DNA of 64,000 nt from Chitinophaga sp. XS-30 (GCF_008086345.1 NZ_CP043006.1:6079501-6143500), one strand, 5' to 3'. Positions 52,324-61,485 are shown, counted from the stretch's first letter. The notes: generated by a model not told the origin, from the letters alone. Program-made: numbers and translations.

Positions 52324-52905
52324 CTACAGGGTGATCTTCGTCCCCAGTACTTTCAGGAACGCCGCTATCCATTGCGGATGCCCCGGCCAGGCCGGTGAGG
52401 TCACCAGGTTGCCGTCCGTCACGGCTTCATCAACGTTCACAGACACATACTCGCCTCCGGCCATGGTCACTTCCGGCTCCACAGCCGGGTAAGCCGTCAG
52501 CTTCCGGCCCCGGACCACATCCGCCGCCGTCAGGATCTGTATGCCGTGGCATACCGCGGCGATGGGCTTGCCTGCCGAAGCAAAGTGTTTCACCATATCT
52601 ATCACCTTCCGGTTCAACCGCAGGTATTCCGGCGCCCGCCCCCCGGCTATCACCAGGGCGTCATACTCCGCCGGGTTAACGTCCGCAAAGGAGGCGTTCA
52701 GCACGAAATAATGCCCGCGCTTCTCACTGTAGGTCTGATCCCCCTCAAAATCATGGATCGCCGTGATCACCTTGTCCCCGGCGGATTTATCAGGACAAAC
52801 CGCATGTACATCATGCCCCACCATCTGCAGCATCTGGAAGGGGACCATCGTTTCATAATCCTCCGCATAATCACCTGTGAGGAACACAATTCTTTTTTGT
52901 GCCAT
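52324..52905 (-). CDS. DJ-1/PfpI-family protein
   Basis: 193 residues of the DJ-1/PfpI fold. The nucleophile elbow AAVCHG (Cys119, His120) and the conserved acidic residue near Glu18 (GDYAEDYET) are present, with VIAGGRAPEYLR near 86. Members act as glyoxalases, deglycases, proteases or chaperones; the AVCHG plus APE motif resembles PfpI-type intracellular proteins. It precedes atpG on the same strand but about 200 bp away, so they are probably not co-transcribed. Confidence 0.88.
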   Translation of the reverse strand: MAQKRIVFLTGDYAEDYETMVPFQMLQMVGHDVHAVCPDKSAGDKVITAIHDFEGDQTYSEKRGHYFVLNASFADVNPAEYDALVIAGGRAPEYLRLNRKVIDMVKHFASAGKPIAAVCHGIQILTAADVVRGRKLTAYPAVEPEVTMAGGEYVSVNVDEAVTDGNLVTSPAWPGHPQWIAAFLKVLGTKITL

Positions 52906-53016
52906 ATTATTAACGTTTTAACTGGTTAACGGATATACTAAAGTTATTGAGAAATAAGTGTATTTTCCTTTATCTTAGAAAAGGAAACATGCGTAACTGC
53001 TCTTATGATAAGTTTA

Positions 53017-53032
53017 TTGCAAACGATTGCAA
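53017..53032. promoter_or_regulatory. LacI/PurR-like operator
   Basis: TTGCAAACGATTGCAA contains the GCAAACG core typical of LacI/PurR-family operators, with TTGCAA on both sides. It lies about 185 bp upstream of the tandem-DUF1080 gene; no regulator gene is adjacent. Confidence 0.45.
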
Positions 53033-53201
53033 TTTTCAGGGATAATTCTTTATCTTGGGGCGCTCAAGGCTGCGCTTTGTCGTGGCATGGCGGCGCAACA
53101 CGGGCAGCGTACGCAAACTTGGTCAACTTTAAAACCTTAAAAAGCAGCGAGTGCAATGGCCCGGATTGCAGAAGCGGCTTTCTGATACAAATTACTCTTC
53201 C

Positions 53202-54563
53202 ATGAAAAAGTACATCCTTCTCGGTTGCGGGTTGCTGTGGATGGTCGCCGTACAGGCGCAAAATGGCAAATGGCAGAACCTGTTCAACGGTAAAGATCTG
53301 AAAGGCTGGAAACAGCTCAATGGCAAAGCTATCTATGAAGTAAAGAACGGCGAGATCGTTGGCACAACGGTGCTCAAGGAGCCTAATTCCTTCCTGGCAA
53401 CGGAAAAGGACTATGGCGATTTCATCTTTGAGGTGGAATACAAGCTGGATAAGGACTTCAATTCCGGCATCCAGTTCCGGAGCCAGAGCAGGGCCGATTA
53501 CAATAACGGCCGTGTATTCGGCTACCAGATGGAAGTAGACCCTTCTCCCCGCCGCTGGAGCGGTGGCATTTATGAGGAAGGTCGCCGGGGCTGGCTTTAT
53601 CCGCTGGACCTCAATCCCGCTGCCCAGCATGCCTACAAACCCAATACCTGGAACAAATACCGTATCGAATGCCGCGGCTCCGAGATCCGGACCTATATCA
53701 ACGGTATTGCAGCTGCCCACCTGGTAGATGCCGAGCTGCCTTCAGGCTTTATCGCCCTGCAGGTGCATGGCATCGGCAATAAACAGGAAGATGCGGGCAA
53801 GAATATCCGCTGGAAGAACATCCGCATCATGGAGAATCCCCCTGCTTCGCAGTATTCCCCCTACGATACCATCTATGTGGTGAATAATATCCCGAATACC
53901 GTTTCCGAGCAGGAAAAACGCAACGGCGTACGCCTGTTGTGGGACGGCACCTCTACCAAAGGCTGGCGCGGCGCCCATAAGGATGCTTTCCCCGCCAAAG
54001 GCTGGGAGATCAAAGACGGCACCCTGAACGTGCTGCCGGCTGACGGCGGCGAATCCACCAACGGGGGCGACATCGTTACAGAAGAGGAATTCGGCGCATT
54101 TGACCTGGAATTTGACTTCCGCCTCACGGAAGGCGCCAACAGCGGCGTGAAGTACTTTGTGACCGAAAAAGAGAACAGTCCGGGCTCAGCTATCGGGCTG
54201 GAATTCCAGATCCTGGACGACCAAAAACACCCGGATGCAAAATTAGGCGCCGCGGGAAACAGAAAACTTGCATCTTTGTATGATCTTATCCCTTCCTATA
54301 AATTCACCAATTCCCATAAAAAGATCGGTGAATGGAACCACGGGCGGCTGGTAGTGTACCCGGACAATCGGGTGGAACACTGGCTGAACGGGCACAAGGT
54401 GGTAAGTTATGTCAGAGGTGATAATATTTACAAGGCCCTGGTGGCACGCAGTAAATACCAGAAATTCGAGAACTTTGGCATGGCAGAAAAAGGACATATC
54501 CTGCTGCAGGACCACGGTAATGCCGTGAGTTTCCGCAGTATCAAGATAAAGATTTTGAGGTAG
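53202..54563 (+). CDS. Secreted protein with two DUF1080 domains
   Basis: 453 residues from the ATG at 53202 (MKKYILLGCGLLWMVAVQAQ, signal peptide about 1-20). Two DUF1080 jelly rolls follow: about 24-215 (LFNGKDLKGWKQLNGKAIYE, NSGIQFRSQSRADYNNGRVFGYQME, WKNIRIM) and about 245-450 (LLWDGTSTKGWRG, NSGVKYFVTEKEN, SIKIKILR). The family includes 3-keto-disaccharide hydrolases and other sugar-acting proteins. The in-frame ATG at 53151 lies before a non-signal stretch and is not preferred. Its promoter region has a LacI-type dyad and it ends in a strong terminator, so it is a single-gene, probably sugar-controlled unit. Confidence 0.87.
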   Translation: MKKYILLGCGLLWMVAVQAQNGKWQNLFNGKDLKGWKQLNGKAIYEVKNGEIVGTTVLKEPNSFLATEKDYGDFIFEVEYKLDKDFNSGIQFRSQSRADYNNGRVFGYQMEVDPSPRRWSGGIYEEGRRGWLYPLDLNPAAQHAYKPNTWNKYRIECRGSEIRTYINGIAAAHLVDAELPSGFIALQVHGIGNKQEDAGKNIRWKNIRIMENPPASQYSPYDTIYVVNNIPNTVSEQEKRNGVRLLWDGTSTKGWRGAHKDAFPAKGWEIKDGTLNVLPADGGESTNGGDIVTEEEFGAFDLEFDFRLTEGANSGVKYFVTEKENSPGSAIGLEFQILDDQKHPDAKLGAAGNRKLASLYDLIPSYKFTNSHKKIGEWNHGRLVVYPDNRVEHWLNGHKVVSYVRGDNIYKALVARSKYQKFENFGMAEKGHILLQDHGNAVSFRSIKIKILR

Positions 54564-54599
54564 TCAGCGACTATTTCATTGTTCACTGTTTTTCAACCG

Positions 54600-54630
54600 A
54601 CATCCCGACTCTTCGGGATGTCCTTTTTTT
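54600..54630 (+). terminator. Intrinsic terminator of the tandem-DUF1080 gene
   Basis: ACATCCCGA (54600-54608) pairs with TCGGGATGT (54613-54621) around CTCT, followed by CC and seven T. It overlaps the end of the convergent eboF. Confidence 0.88.
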
Positions 54631-55993
54631 AGTGAACCATCGCTTTCCAGATCACATCGTATATATCTGTAGCCAGTAAACGGTCTTTCAGCGGCTGTGT
54701 GCTGATCAGCACCGGATGATCTTTTATATCCTCCGCGATACGCCCGTGAGAACCGCGTACCAGCGTGGCGTCCAGGGGAATCACGTCCATCAGGTAACGG
54801 AAGCCCAGTTTCTTTTTCATCACTTTGCTGATGACCTTCAGCTTTACAAAGGGGTCGGCAGGGTTAAGGAACATCTCTACCGGATCATAACCGGGTTTGC
54901 GGTGAATATCCACGATGCGCGCAAAATCCGGCGCTTTGGCGTCATCCAGCCAGTAATAATAGGTGAACCAGCTGTTGGCGTCGGCTACCAGCACAAATTC
55001 CCCGCTGCGTTCATGGTGCAGGTGATGCGCCCGCTTCCCTTCCCTGTCCAGCGCCAGCTGCACACCCGGTATATTTTCCACCAGTTCCCTGACCTTCTTG
55101 TAAACACGTTCATCATTCACATATACATGCGCTACCTGGTGATCCGCTACCGCAAACGCTTTTGATGCGCCGGGGTCCAGCAGTTCCAGACCGCGCTCCT
55201 CCCTCACCGCAATCAATCCTGCCTCGCGGAAGAGCCGGTTGAGATGAATGGGATTGCCCACATTCGTGATACCGTATTCTGACAGGATGATGATCTCGCT
55301 GTCCTGCTGCTGATAATAGTTAACGAGCTGCTCCACAACTTTGTCGATCGCGCGCAATTCCGGCGCTATTTTCGTGTAATCATGCCCGTACTTCTGCAGA
55401 CAGTAATCGAGATGCGGAAGATAGATCAGCGTGAGGGTGGGATCATGCCATTTGTCCGTCAGCATGGAAGCGTCCGCGATCCATTGGGAGGAGCGGATAT
55501 TGGCGCCGGGCCCCCAGAACTGGAATAACGGGAACTGCCCCAGCTCCTGCTGCAGCCGGTCGCGTAGCGATGCGGGATGCGCATAACAGTCCGGCATTTT
55601 GCGCCCGTCCGACAGGTATTGGGGACGGGGCGTTACGGAAAAATCGGCGGTGGAGTACATATTGTACCACCAGAACATTTTTGCGCAGGTAAAAGCGGGA
55701 TCGAGCTTTTTGGCGCGTTCCCATATCTTTTCTACCTGTACCAGCTTGTTGGATTGTTTCCAGAATTTGATCTCGCAGTCCTCCCGGTCGTACCAGCCGT
55801 TCCCCACAATGCCGTGCTCACTTGGCCACTGGCCGGTCACGTAGGTGGACTGTACTGCTGTGGTCACTGCCGGAAGCATGGGAGCAATGGCGCTTTTATG
55901 ATGCTGTTGCGCGTATGCGGCCAGGAATGGCGTATGCTCACCGATCAGGGATGAAGAAAGTCCGACTACGTCAATTACCACAGTTTTTCTCAT
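54629..55993 (-). CDS. eboF: EboF-like alkaline phosphatase superfamily protein
   Basis: 454 residues from the ATG at 55993 (MRKTVVIDVVGLSSSLIGEH); the longer frame would need a TTG start. It is a nucleotide pyrophosphatase/phosphodiesterase-type member of the alkaline phosphatase superfamily: metal-binding Asp near the N-terminus, PAVTTAVQSTYVTGQWPSEHGIVGNGWYDRE near 42-72 with the Thr nucleophile, LPHLDYCLQKYGHD near 195, SEYGITNV near 245, and DHQVAHVY near 290. It is the last gene of the ebo cluster, in which this position is held by an NPP-type hydrolase. No signal peptide is seen. Confidence 0.87.
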   Translation of the reverse strand: MRKTVVIDVVGLSSSLIGEHTPFLAAYAQQHHKSAIAPMLPAVTTAVQSTYVTGQWPSEHGIVGNGWYDREDCEIKFWKQSNKLVQVEKIWERAKKLDPAFTCAKMFWWYNMYSTADFSVTPRPQYLSDGRKMPDCYAHPASLRDRLQQELGQFPLFQFWGPGANIRSSQWIADASMLTDKWHDPTLTLIYLPHLDYCLQKYGHDYTKIAPELRAIDKVVEQLVNYYQQQDSEIIILSEYGITNVGNPIHLNRLFREAGLIAVREERGLELLDPGASKAFAVADHQVAHVYVNDERVYKKVRELVENIPGVQLALDREGKRAHHLHHERSGEFVLVADANSWFTYYYWLDDAKAPDFARIVDIHRKPGYDPVEMFLNPADPFVKLKVISKVMKKKLGFRYLMDVIPLDATLVRGSHGRIAEDIKDHPVLISTQPLKDRLLATDIYDVIWKAMVH

Positions 55994-56038
55994 AGATATC
56001 TCGCTGGGTTTCAAAACCTGTTCAAAGCTAGGATGATG

Positions 56039-57250
56039 TCAGGATAATTCCAACTGTTGCAACACCCATTTCATTTCTCTGGCGATGGACGCGCCCATCT
56101 CCTGTTTCAGGCCGGCGGGCAATACTTCCCAGGTATAGGTCTCTATTTCAAGATGATGCGTGAACGGTTTGGCGGCCTGCCGTTGCAGCACCCGCACAAT
56201 GTCTTCCCGCGTGGAGGTCAGCGCACCGAACTGCTGCACGAAAACCGGCACATGAAAATGCGCACGCCATTCCTGTACATCGGGATTGTCCTGATCGGCC
56301 AGCGCCTGCGGCAGGTCCGGATAATGCAGTTTTCCCTCGTCCGTTTTACGGGCGATGACCTGGTGCAGGTAAGTGGATTCATTAAACTCCGCGAATGCGG
56401 CCATCACCTGCCGGCGTGTGTTTTCATCCCGGAATTCCGCTTTCAGGGCGGCGCTGATCTGCACTTTTCCGGTCTTCAGGCCAAAATAGTTCAGGCGCTC
56501 CAGCACTACCTGCGGGTCTTCATAGGATACGGCAAAGTGACACACGTCATAACAGAGCTGCACATGCTGTTTAATGGCCAGTATGGCTTCTTCTTCGGTC
56601 ATGCCGAACTTGTCCTGCAAAAAGATCACACCTGCGGGCAGCAGGTGCTGAAAATACCAGTCGATATACTCTTTGGAGTTCTCCAGCATACCATCCGGTT
56701 CCGGCTCCACATCGAGATGCAGCAGTGGCCCGCCTTTCCGGTGGATGTTCACTAATTGCTCTACCACCAGCAGCATGTTGAGCGTAGCGCTTTCCATTAC
56801 CGCCTTATGCTCTTCGCCGCAGCGGTGCCATAATTTGTAGGATAAAGGGGAGGTAGACACGCCGCCTTCCATTCCTTCAGGCAGCAATGCTGCCAGGATG
56901 CGGAAGAGGCGGATAGTGTAAGCCACGCGCTCGGCGGAGGTCCAGTCCGGCGTATGTACATCGTCTTTCACTTTTTCCCTGTGAAAGCCGCCGTATGGAA
57001 AACCGTTCATGGTGAATACGTAGCAGTCCTGCTCTTTCAGCCACAACCGGAATGTATTCAGGGTGGGTTCCTTTGCCAGTTCGAGGCTGGCGAGATTGCT
57101 CAGGCGAAGGCCGATGCCGAAAGGCTTGCCGGGCGATACCTGTGCTTTAACGGCAGGAATGAATGCCTGCAGTTGAGAAAAGTGATCTCCCCAGTTTTCA
57201 CCCGCATGAATGTTGGAACAGTATGTCAGGTGGCCGTATGGAGTATGCAT
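56039..57250 (-). CDS. eboE: EboE, metabolite traffic protein (xylose isomerase-like)
   Basis: 403 residues with a TIM-barrel, sugar phosphate isomerase/epimerase-like pattern: LTYCSNIHAGENWGDHF at the start, GLRLSNLASLEL near 46, GFPYGGFH near 80, LHLDVEPEPDGMLEN near 178, and YDVCHFAVSYEDP near 238. Glu, Asp and His in the last two are likely metal ligands. The gene is in the fifth position of the ebo cluster. Known work on ebo genes links the cluster to export of a scytonemin precursor in cyanobacteria; the reaction of EboE itself is not established. Spacing to eboD is 48 bp. Confidence 0.9.
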   Translation of the reverse strand: MHTPYGHLTYCSNIHAGENWGDHFSQLQAFIPAVKAQVSPGKPFGIGLRLSNLASLELAKEPTLNTFRLWLKEQDCYVFTMNGFPYGGFHREKVKDDVHTPDWTSAERVAYTIRLFRILAALLPEGMEGGVSTSPLSYKLWHRCGEEHKAVMESATLNMLLVVEQLVNIHRKGGPLLHLDVEPEPDGMLENSKEYIDWYFQHLLPAGVIFLQDKFGMTEEEAILAIKQHVQLCYDVCHFAVSYEDPQVVLERLNYFGLKTGKVQISAALKAEFRDENTRRQVMAAFAEFNESTYLHQVIARKTDEGKLHYPDLPQALADQDNPDVQEWRAHFHVPVFVQQFGALTSTREDIVRVLQRQAAKPFTHHLEIETYTWEVLPAGLKQEMGASIAREMKWVLQQLELS

Positions 57251-57298
57251 GATATATAAATTGTCTGTTGTCCTGATCTGGTCTTGCGTATTCTTTCC

Positions 57299-58447
57299 CT
57301 ACCATTTGTCACGCAGCATGTTCGCAGCCTGCATGAGCGTTTCCTGATCCATTTCATGCACTTCCTCCCCTTTGCCGATGGCGCGCAGCAGCGAGATGGT
57401 GAGCCTTCCGCCGAGATGTTCGCGGAACTCTTCCAGCCCGGCTATGATGGCGGAGCTTTCATCTTCTATTTCGAGAAGGGGATGATATAATGGCAACCGC
57501 AGTTGTTTCAGTAAATTGATGATGCGCAGCAGCGATCCTTCATCGAGCATGCCCTTTAACCAGGAATACACACTGTCCAGCGCAATGCCGATGGACACTG
57601 CTTCACCATGCCGCAGCTCGAAGTCCGTCAGCTGTTCCAGCTTGTGCGCGCTCCAGTGCCCGAAATCAAGAGGGCGGGAAGAGCCGCTTTCAAAGGGGTC
57701 TTTACCGCCGATATGGGCCATATGCAGTTCCGCGCAGCGGCGGATCAGGTATTGCAGGCTTTCCGGTTCCGCTTCCGTCAGCTTTTGCGCATGAGATTCC
57801 ATCCAGTCAAAGAAACCGGCGTCCTTTATCAGGGCTACCTTCACTGCTTCTATCATGCCGGAGCGCCAGTCGCGCTCATCCAGCGTGGTCAGGAAGCGGG
57901 CATCATTAAACACCGCTGCGGGCGGGGCGAATGAGCCCAGGAAGTTCTTTTTGCCATGGTAGTTGATCCCGTTCTTCACCCCTACCCCGGAATCGTTCTG
58001 GGACAATACTGTAGTGGGAATGCGGATATGCTTCACACCGCGGTGGCTCACCGCTGCCACATACCCTGCCAGGTCCAGCACAGACCCGCCACCGATGGCT
58101 ACCACAAAGGAATGCCGGTCGATGGCATGCTGGTTGATGGCGTTGACCAGCCAGTAAAAAAGCTGGAGGTCGTTCTTTGCCGCCTCGCCACCCGGGACCA
58201 CGATCACATCTTCCACCAGCTCAAAGTTGTCCAGCCCCTGGCAATAGGCGGATAACTGCTCCTTCAGGTCTGCATGCGCTTCCGTTACCCCGTCATCTAC
58301 GATGAACAGCAGCTTTTTACGGATACCTTTCTCTGCCTGGGATTCCAGGTAAGATGCAAAGCATGGGTTGGCCGGATCGAAAATATTCTCTGTAAAGTAG
58401 ACCTTATACTCAAACTGAACACTGAATGATTGCTGTATGTACGACAT
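57299..58447 (-). CDS. eboD: EboD, 3-dehydroquinate synthase-like sugar phosphate cyclase
   Basis: 382 residues with the dehydroquinate synthase fold. NAD-binding: VVAIGGGSVLDLAGYVAA near 115 and IPTTVLSQNDSGVGVKNGINYHGKKN near 142. Metal ligands: Glu in GMIEAVK near 195, His in DFGHWSAHKLEQL near 265 and His in RHGEAVSIGIALDS near 280. It differs enough from AroB that it is better placed with the sugar phosphate cyclases of ebo clusters than with the shikimate pathway. The substrate is unknown. It lies between eboC and eboE, 94 and 48 bp from them. Confidence 0.9.
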   Translation of the reverse strand: MSYIQQSFSVQFEYKVYFTENIFDPANPCFASYLESQAEKGIRKKLLFIVDDGVTEAHADLKEQLSAYCQGLDNFELVEDVIVVPGGEAAKNDLQLFYWLVNAINQHAIDRHSFVVAIGGGSVLDLAGYVAAVSHRGVKHIRIPTTVLSQNDSGVGVKNGINYHGKKNFLGSFAPPAAVFNDARFLTTLDERDWRSGMIEAVKVALIKDAGFFDWMESHAQKLTEAEPESLQYLIRRCAELHMAHIGGKDPFESGSSRPLDFGHWSAHKLEQLTDFELRHGEAVSIGIALDSVYSWLKGMLDEGSLLRIINLLKQLRLPLYHPLLEIEDESSAIIAGLEEFREHLGGRLTISLLRAIGKGEEVHEMDQETLMQAANMLRDKW

Positions 58448-58541
58448 ATCTATACTCCTACTGATTCTTACGGGACTGTTTAACCGGCTAAAAGTACAAA
58501 AAACGGTATTAACGCCGGGAATTTTTGTGAGCAGTTTCCGG

Positions 58542-59444
58542 TCATGTTACGGCAAATGCCCTGGAGAGGAGGATGGATAAGGGGAGGAGGCAAAGGACAG
58601 CCAGGGCGAAGGGGAATGTGGCGAAGGCTGCGGCCCAGGCCGCATTCATGGCGATCAGGCCGATGATCCCTCCTTTAACGGCCCGCCCGATATTCGGACC
58701 GGCTGGGTCTTTTATGGCGGTCAGCAACGGGCGCATGATGAGATAGAGGAATACCGCCAGGAAGAGCGCTACTTCCGGGAGCTTTCCGTGAAGCCAGCCC
58801 TGTACGAGAATGACGATGCAGACGATGGCATAACCGGCGGCGGCCATTTTCAGGGGGCCTTTCTTCCCGCCATGCACTTCATCCCGACTGATCATGGTAA
58901 TGGCTGCGATGTACAGTACCGGCACCAGGGCGAACCATCCGTGACGTAACAGTGATTCCGGGAGAATGCTCATGCCGAGCAGCAGGTTCAGGCCACGGCA
59001 AAGGCCCATGTTCAGCGGGCCGAGCTGTGTATGATGTTTGCCCCATTTGTTATATACCAGTGCGGCAATGGCGATGCACAAGGCAATGATCCCCTGCAAT
59101 TCCCCGACGCTGAAAGCGCCGATCACGCCAAGTACCAACAGGTACACGCCCAGCACGATAGCCTCGGTGCGGGAGATGACACCGCTGGGGATGGGCCTTT
59201 CCGGGCGTTCAATACGGTCGAGCGTAGCATCAAAAACATCGTTGAATACAACGCCGCCGCCGTACAGGCCGATGGTGGCGAAAACGAGGCAAAGGAATTG
59301 CAGCACGGACTGGGTGTCCCCAAAACCGGCCAGTAAAAATCCGGAGATGGCGATACCTGCCATGACATCGGTAATGGCCGTCAGGATATTAGCCGGCCGC
59401 ATCAAACGCAGATAACCAAATAATTTGGTAAAGATATAGCTCAC
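58542..59444 (-). CDS. eboC: EboC, UbiA-like membrane prenyltransferase
   Basis: 300 residues with about nine membrane segments. The UbiA signature NDVFDATLDRIERPERPIPSG (split N68-D69, D72, D76, near 68-88) supplies the Mg-diphosphate binding Asp residues; a second loop, TMISRDEVHGGKKGPLKM near 180, holds the second Asp motif in reduced form. UbiA enzymes attach prenyl chains to small acceptors in the membrane. The start codon is GTG (59444). It is third in the ebo cluster. Acceptor and prenyl donor are unknown. Confidence 0.9.
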   Translation of the reverse strand: MSYIFTKLFGYLRLMRPANILTAITDVMAGIAISGFLLAGFGDTQSVLQFLCLVFATIGLYGGGVVFNDVFDATLDRIERPERPIPSGVISRTEAIVLGVYLLVLGVIGAFSVGELQGIIALCIAIAALVYNKWGKHHTQLGPLNMGLCRGLNLLLGMSILPESLLRHGWFALVPVLYIAAITMISRDEVHGGKKGPLKMAAAGYAIVCIVILVQGWLHGKLPEVALFLAVFLYLIMRPLLTAIKDPAGPNIGRAVKGGIIGLIAMNAAWAAAFATFPFALAVLCLLPLSILLSRAFAVT

Positions 59445-59494
59445 GTTCTTCAGTTAGGATTCAATGGTTAAACAATGGGGAAAGGTGTATCCGG

Positions 59495-60481
59495 TTACCT
59501 GATAATTGTTGACTGTTTATTTGGCCGGGGCTGCTGACCTCCGCGCAGAACAGTGCTGCCGTTGTATTTGAGGCTTTGGTCTACTGTCTGAACGGTGTCA
59601 AAGTCGGCTTCATTGATCTGCCCGCTCTGCGCAAATGCCGTGATGGCGTTTCGATAGGTAACCAGTTCTACGGATGCTTTGTCGATACCGCTTTCCAGCA
59701 TCAGGGCCGCGGTTTTGGGTACGGCCAGCGGATCGCTGATCCCCCAGTCCGCCGCTGAATTGATCATGATGCGTTCGGTCCCGTACTGCCTGACCACTTC
59801 CACCATTCTTTCATTGCCCATTTTAGTGAACGGATAGATGGTGAATGCGGCCCAGAAGCCCCGGTCCAGCACCTCTTTTACGGTTTCTTCGTTGTTATGG
59901 TCCACGATGACCATATAGGGGTCCAGGCCCATTTCCAGGGCTATGTCCATACTCCGCTGCGTACCCTGTTTCTTGTCGCGGTGCGGCGTATGGATCTGTA
60001 CCGGGAGGCCGGCATCTTTGGCCAGCAGCAGCTGTGCGCGGTAATATTTTTCTTCCAGTGCGGTCTGATCATCAAATCCGATCTCACCGATACCTACCAC
60101 GCCTTCTTTATAGATGAAGAGCGGCAGTATCTCCATGACCTGTTCGCTGAGTTTTTCGTTATTCGCTTCTTTCGAGTTCAGGCCGATGGTACAGTAATGT
60201 TTGATGCCGAACTGCGATGAGCGGAAACGTTCCCAGCCCACAAGGCTGCTGTAATAATCGCGGAACGTATCCACTCCCGTACGGGGCTGGCCGAGCCAGA
60301 AAGCCGGTTCTATCAATGCCACTACCCCCGCGTCTGCCATGGCCTGGTAATCGTCCGTTGTACGGGAGGTCATATGTACATGCGGGTCAAAAAACCGCAT
60401 GCCTTTGATGGCATCCAGGTATGCCGGATTATGATTGAGGGGTTGAAGGTCTTTTTCCGTCAGCTGAGCACTACAACACAT
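59495..60481 (-). CDS. eboB: EboB, TatD-like metal-dependent hydrolase
   Basis: 328 residues of the TatD/amidohydrolase superfamily: HVHMTSRT near 35 (HxH), GIGEIGFDD near 155 (Glu ligand), PVQIHTPHRDK near 185, VIVDHNNEETV near 210 and SAADWG near 256 (Asp ligand). All metal positions are kept, so it is probably an active phosphoesterase or amidohydrolase. The last 30 residues (NGSTVLRGGQQPRPNKQSTIIR) extend past the barrel. Second gene of the ebo cluster, 64 bp after eboA. Confidence 0.9.
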   Translation of the reverse strand: MCCSAQLTEKDLQPLNHNPAYLDAIKGMRFFDPHVHMTSRTTDDYQAMADAGVVALIEPAFWLGQPRTGVDTFRDYYSSLVGWERFRSSQFGIKHYCTIGLNSKEANNEKLSEQVMEILPLFIYKEGVVGIGEIGFDDQTALEEKYYRAQLLLAKDAGLPVQIHTPHRDKKQGTQRSMDIALEMGLDPYMVIVDHNNEETVKEVLDRGFWAAFTIYPFTKMGNERMVEVVRQYGTERIMINSAADWGISDPLAVPKTAALMLESGIDKASVELVTYRNAITAFAQSGQINEADFDTVQTVDQSLKYNGSTVLRGGQQPRPNKQSTIIR

Positions 60482-60545
60482 ATATGGTTCGAATTACAAT
60501 TGTCATCAAATTAGTAATAAAGCGCAACGCATAGAATAGCATGAA

Positions 60546-61424
60546 TTAGCCATTTATGCGCCGGGCCACTGTTTCCCAAGTAAGTTTGCCGGTGGCGATG
60601 TCTTCCGCCATGTCCGGCCGTTTGCCGAGCAACTCACGGGCCGGGTTATACGAAGAACTGAAACAGGCCAGTGCAGCGGCTTCGCGCTCTGCATGCTGTT
60701 CAGAGAACCATACCCTTTCGATGTCCGCAAAGTTGGTTTCACTGATGAAAGGCGCCACCAGCCGCCATAACAGCGGATGCACCACCCTGCCTGCTGCCCA
60801 TCGTTCATGCGCAAGATCGATGAGCGTGCGTGCCAGTACCGGGTTTGCGCGTTCATCCAGACCGGTGATGCGGTGTACGGGTTTCTCTGTAAAGAAGGCT
60901 TTCAGCACCAGCTGGTTCCAGGCCGCTTCGTCCAGGTACTTTGCGGGGTACGGATTATCCAGCATGATCGCTTCCAATACCACACCAATGTTTGATCTGA
61001 TGCCTTCCGCCGTGCGGGCCGTCCATTCTTCGGGAAAAGCCAGCAGGGGCAATGCGCCGTAAAGCGCTACCTGCTCGTTCATTTCCGCGGCCATGAACAG
61101 GTTCTCCAACGCACGGATATAGGCGCTTTTGTCCTGTATGGGCAGCTGCAGCAGCCACCAGACGCGGAAAAGGCGATCCAGTGTATAGTCATTGATCACG
61201 AAGGGATGCAGGGCTTCCTGCTCTGCCGTGGATAGCTGAACTTCCGTCCTGCCCAGAAAACGCGGGGCGGCGGAAAAGGCCAGGTTGAACTGTTGCATGG
61301 CGCCCTGCTGCAGCCAGGCAGTCAATTGGGCGGACAGCCATTTTTCAGCGGTATCCGGTACATGCCGGAGTATGATCTGGTGTAACAGCGTCGAAATCCT
61401 GCGCTCATCGTATGCGTATCCCAT
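60546..61424 (-). CDS. eboA: EboA-domain protein
   Basis: 292 residues, helical throughout, with the EboA pattern (LHQIILRHVPDTAEKWLSAQL, FSAAPRFLGRTEVQLS, LDRLFRVWWLLQLP, then LENLFMAAEMNEQVALYGALPL and NPYPAKYLDEAAWNQLVLKAFF, DERANPVLARTLIDLAHERWAAGR). No catalytic motif is visible; it may be a scaffold. It is the first gene of the six-gene cluster. A minus-strand intrinsic terminator lies only 31 bp before its ATG, so it is probably expressed by read-through from a leader. Confidence 0.9.
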   Translation of the reverse strand: MGYAYDERRISTLLHQIILRHVPDTAEKWLSAQLTAWLQQGAMQQFNLAFSAAPRFLGRTEVQLSTAEQEALHPFVINDYTLDRLFRVWWLLQLPIQDKSAYIRALENLFMAAEMNEQVALYGALPLLAFPEEWTARTAEGIRSNIGVVLEAIMLDNPYPAKYLDEAAWNQLVLKAFFTEKPVHRITGLDERANPVLARTLIDLAHERWAAGRVVHPLLWRLVAPFISETNFADIERVWFSEQHAEREAAALACFSSSYNPARELLGKRPDMAEDIATGKLTWETVARRING

Positions 61425-61454
61425 GGGGCTAAAATAAGAAATTCCGGGCTGGCA

Positions 61455-61485
61455 TAAAATAAAAGAGAGGCAACTAGTGCCTCTC
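61455..61485 (-). terminator. Intrinsic terminator in the ebo leader
   Basis: 8-bp perfect stem (61465-61472 with 61478-61485), 5-base loop, T-rich tail only on the minus strand. No full-length gene precedes it on that strand, which implies a short transcript. Confidence 0.75.

Noticed and set aside
52109..52372. 87-codon minus-strand ORF between the DJ-1 gene and atpG
   Set aside because: It overlaps the DJ-1 end and the atpG promoter and has no recognisable pattern.
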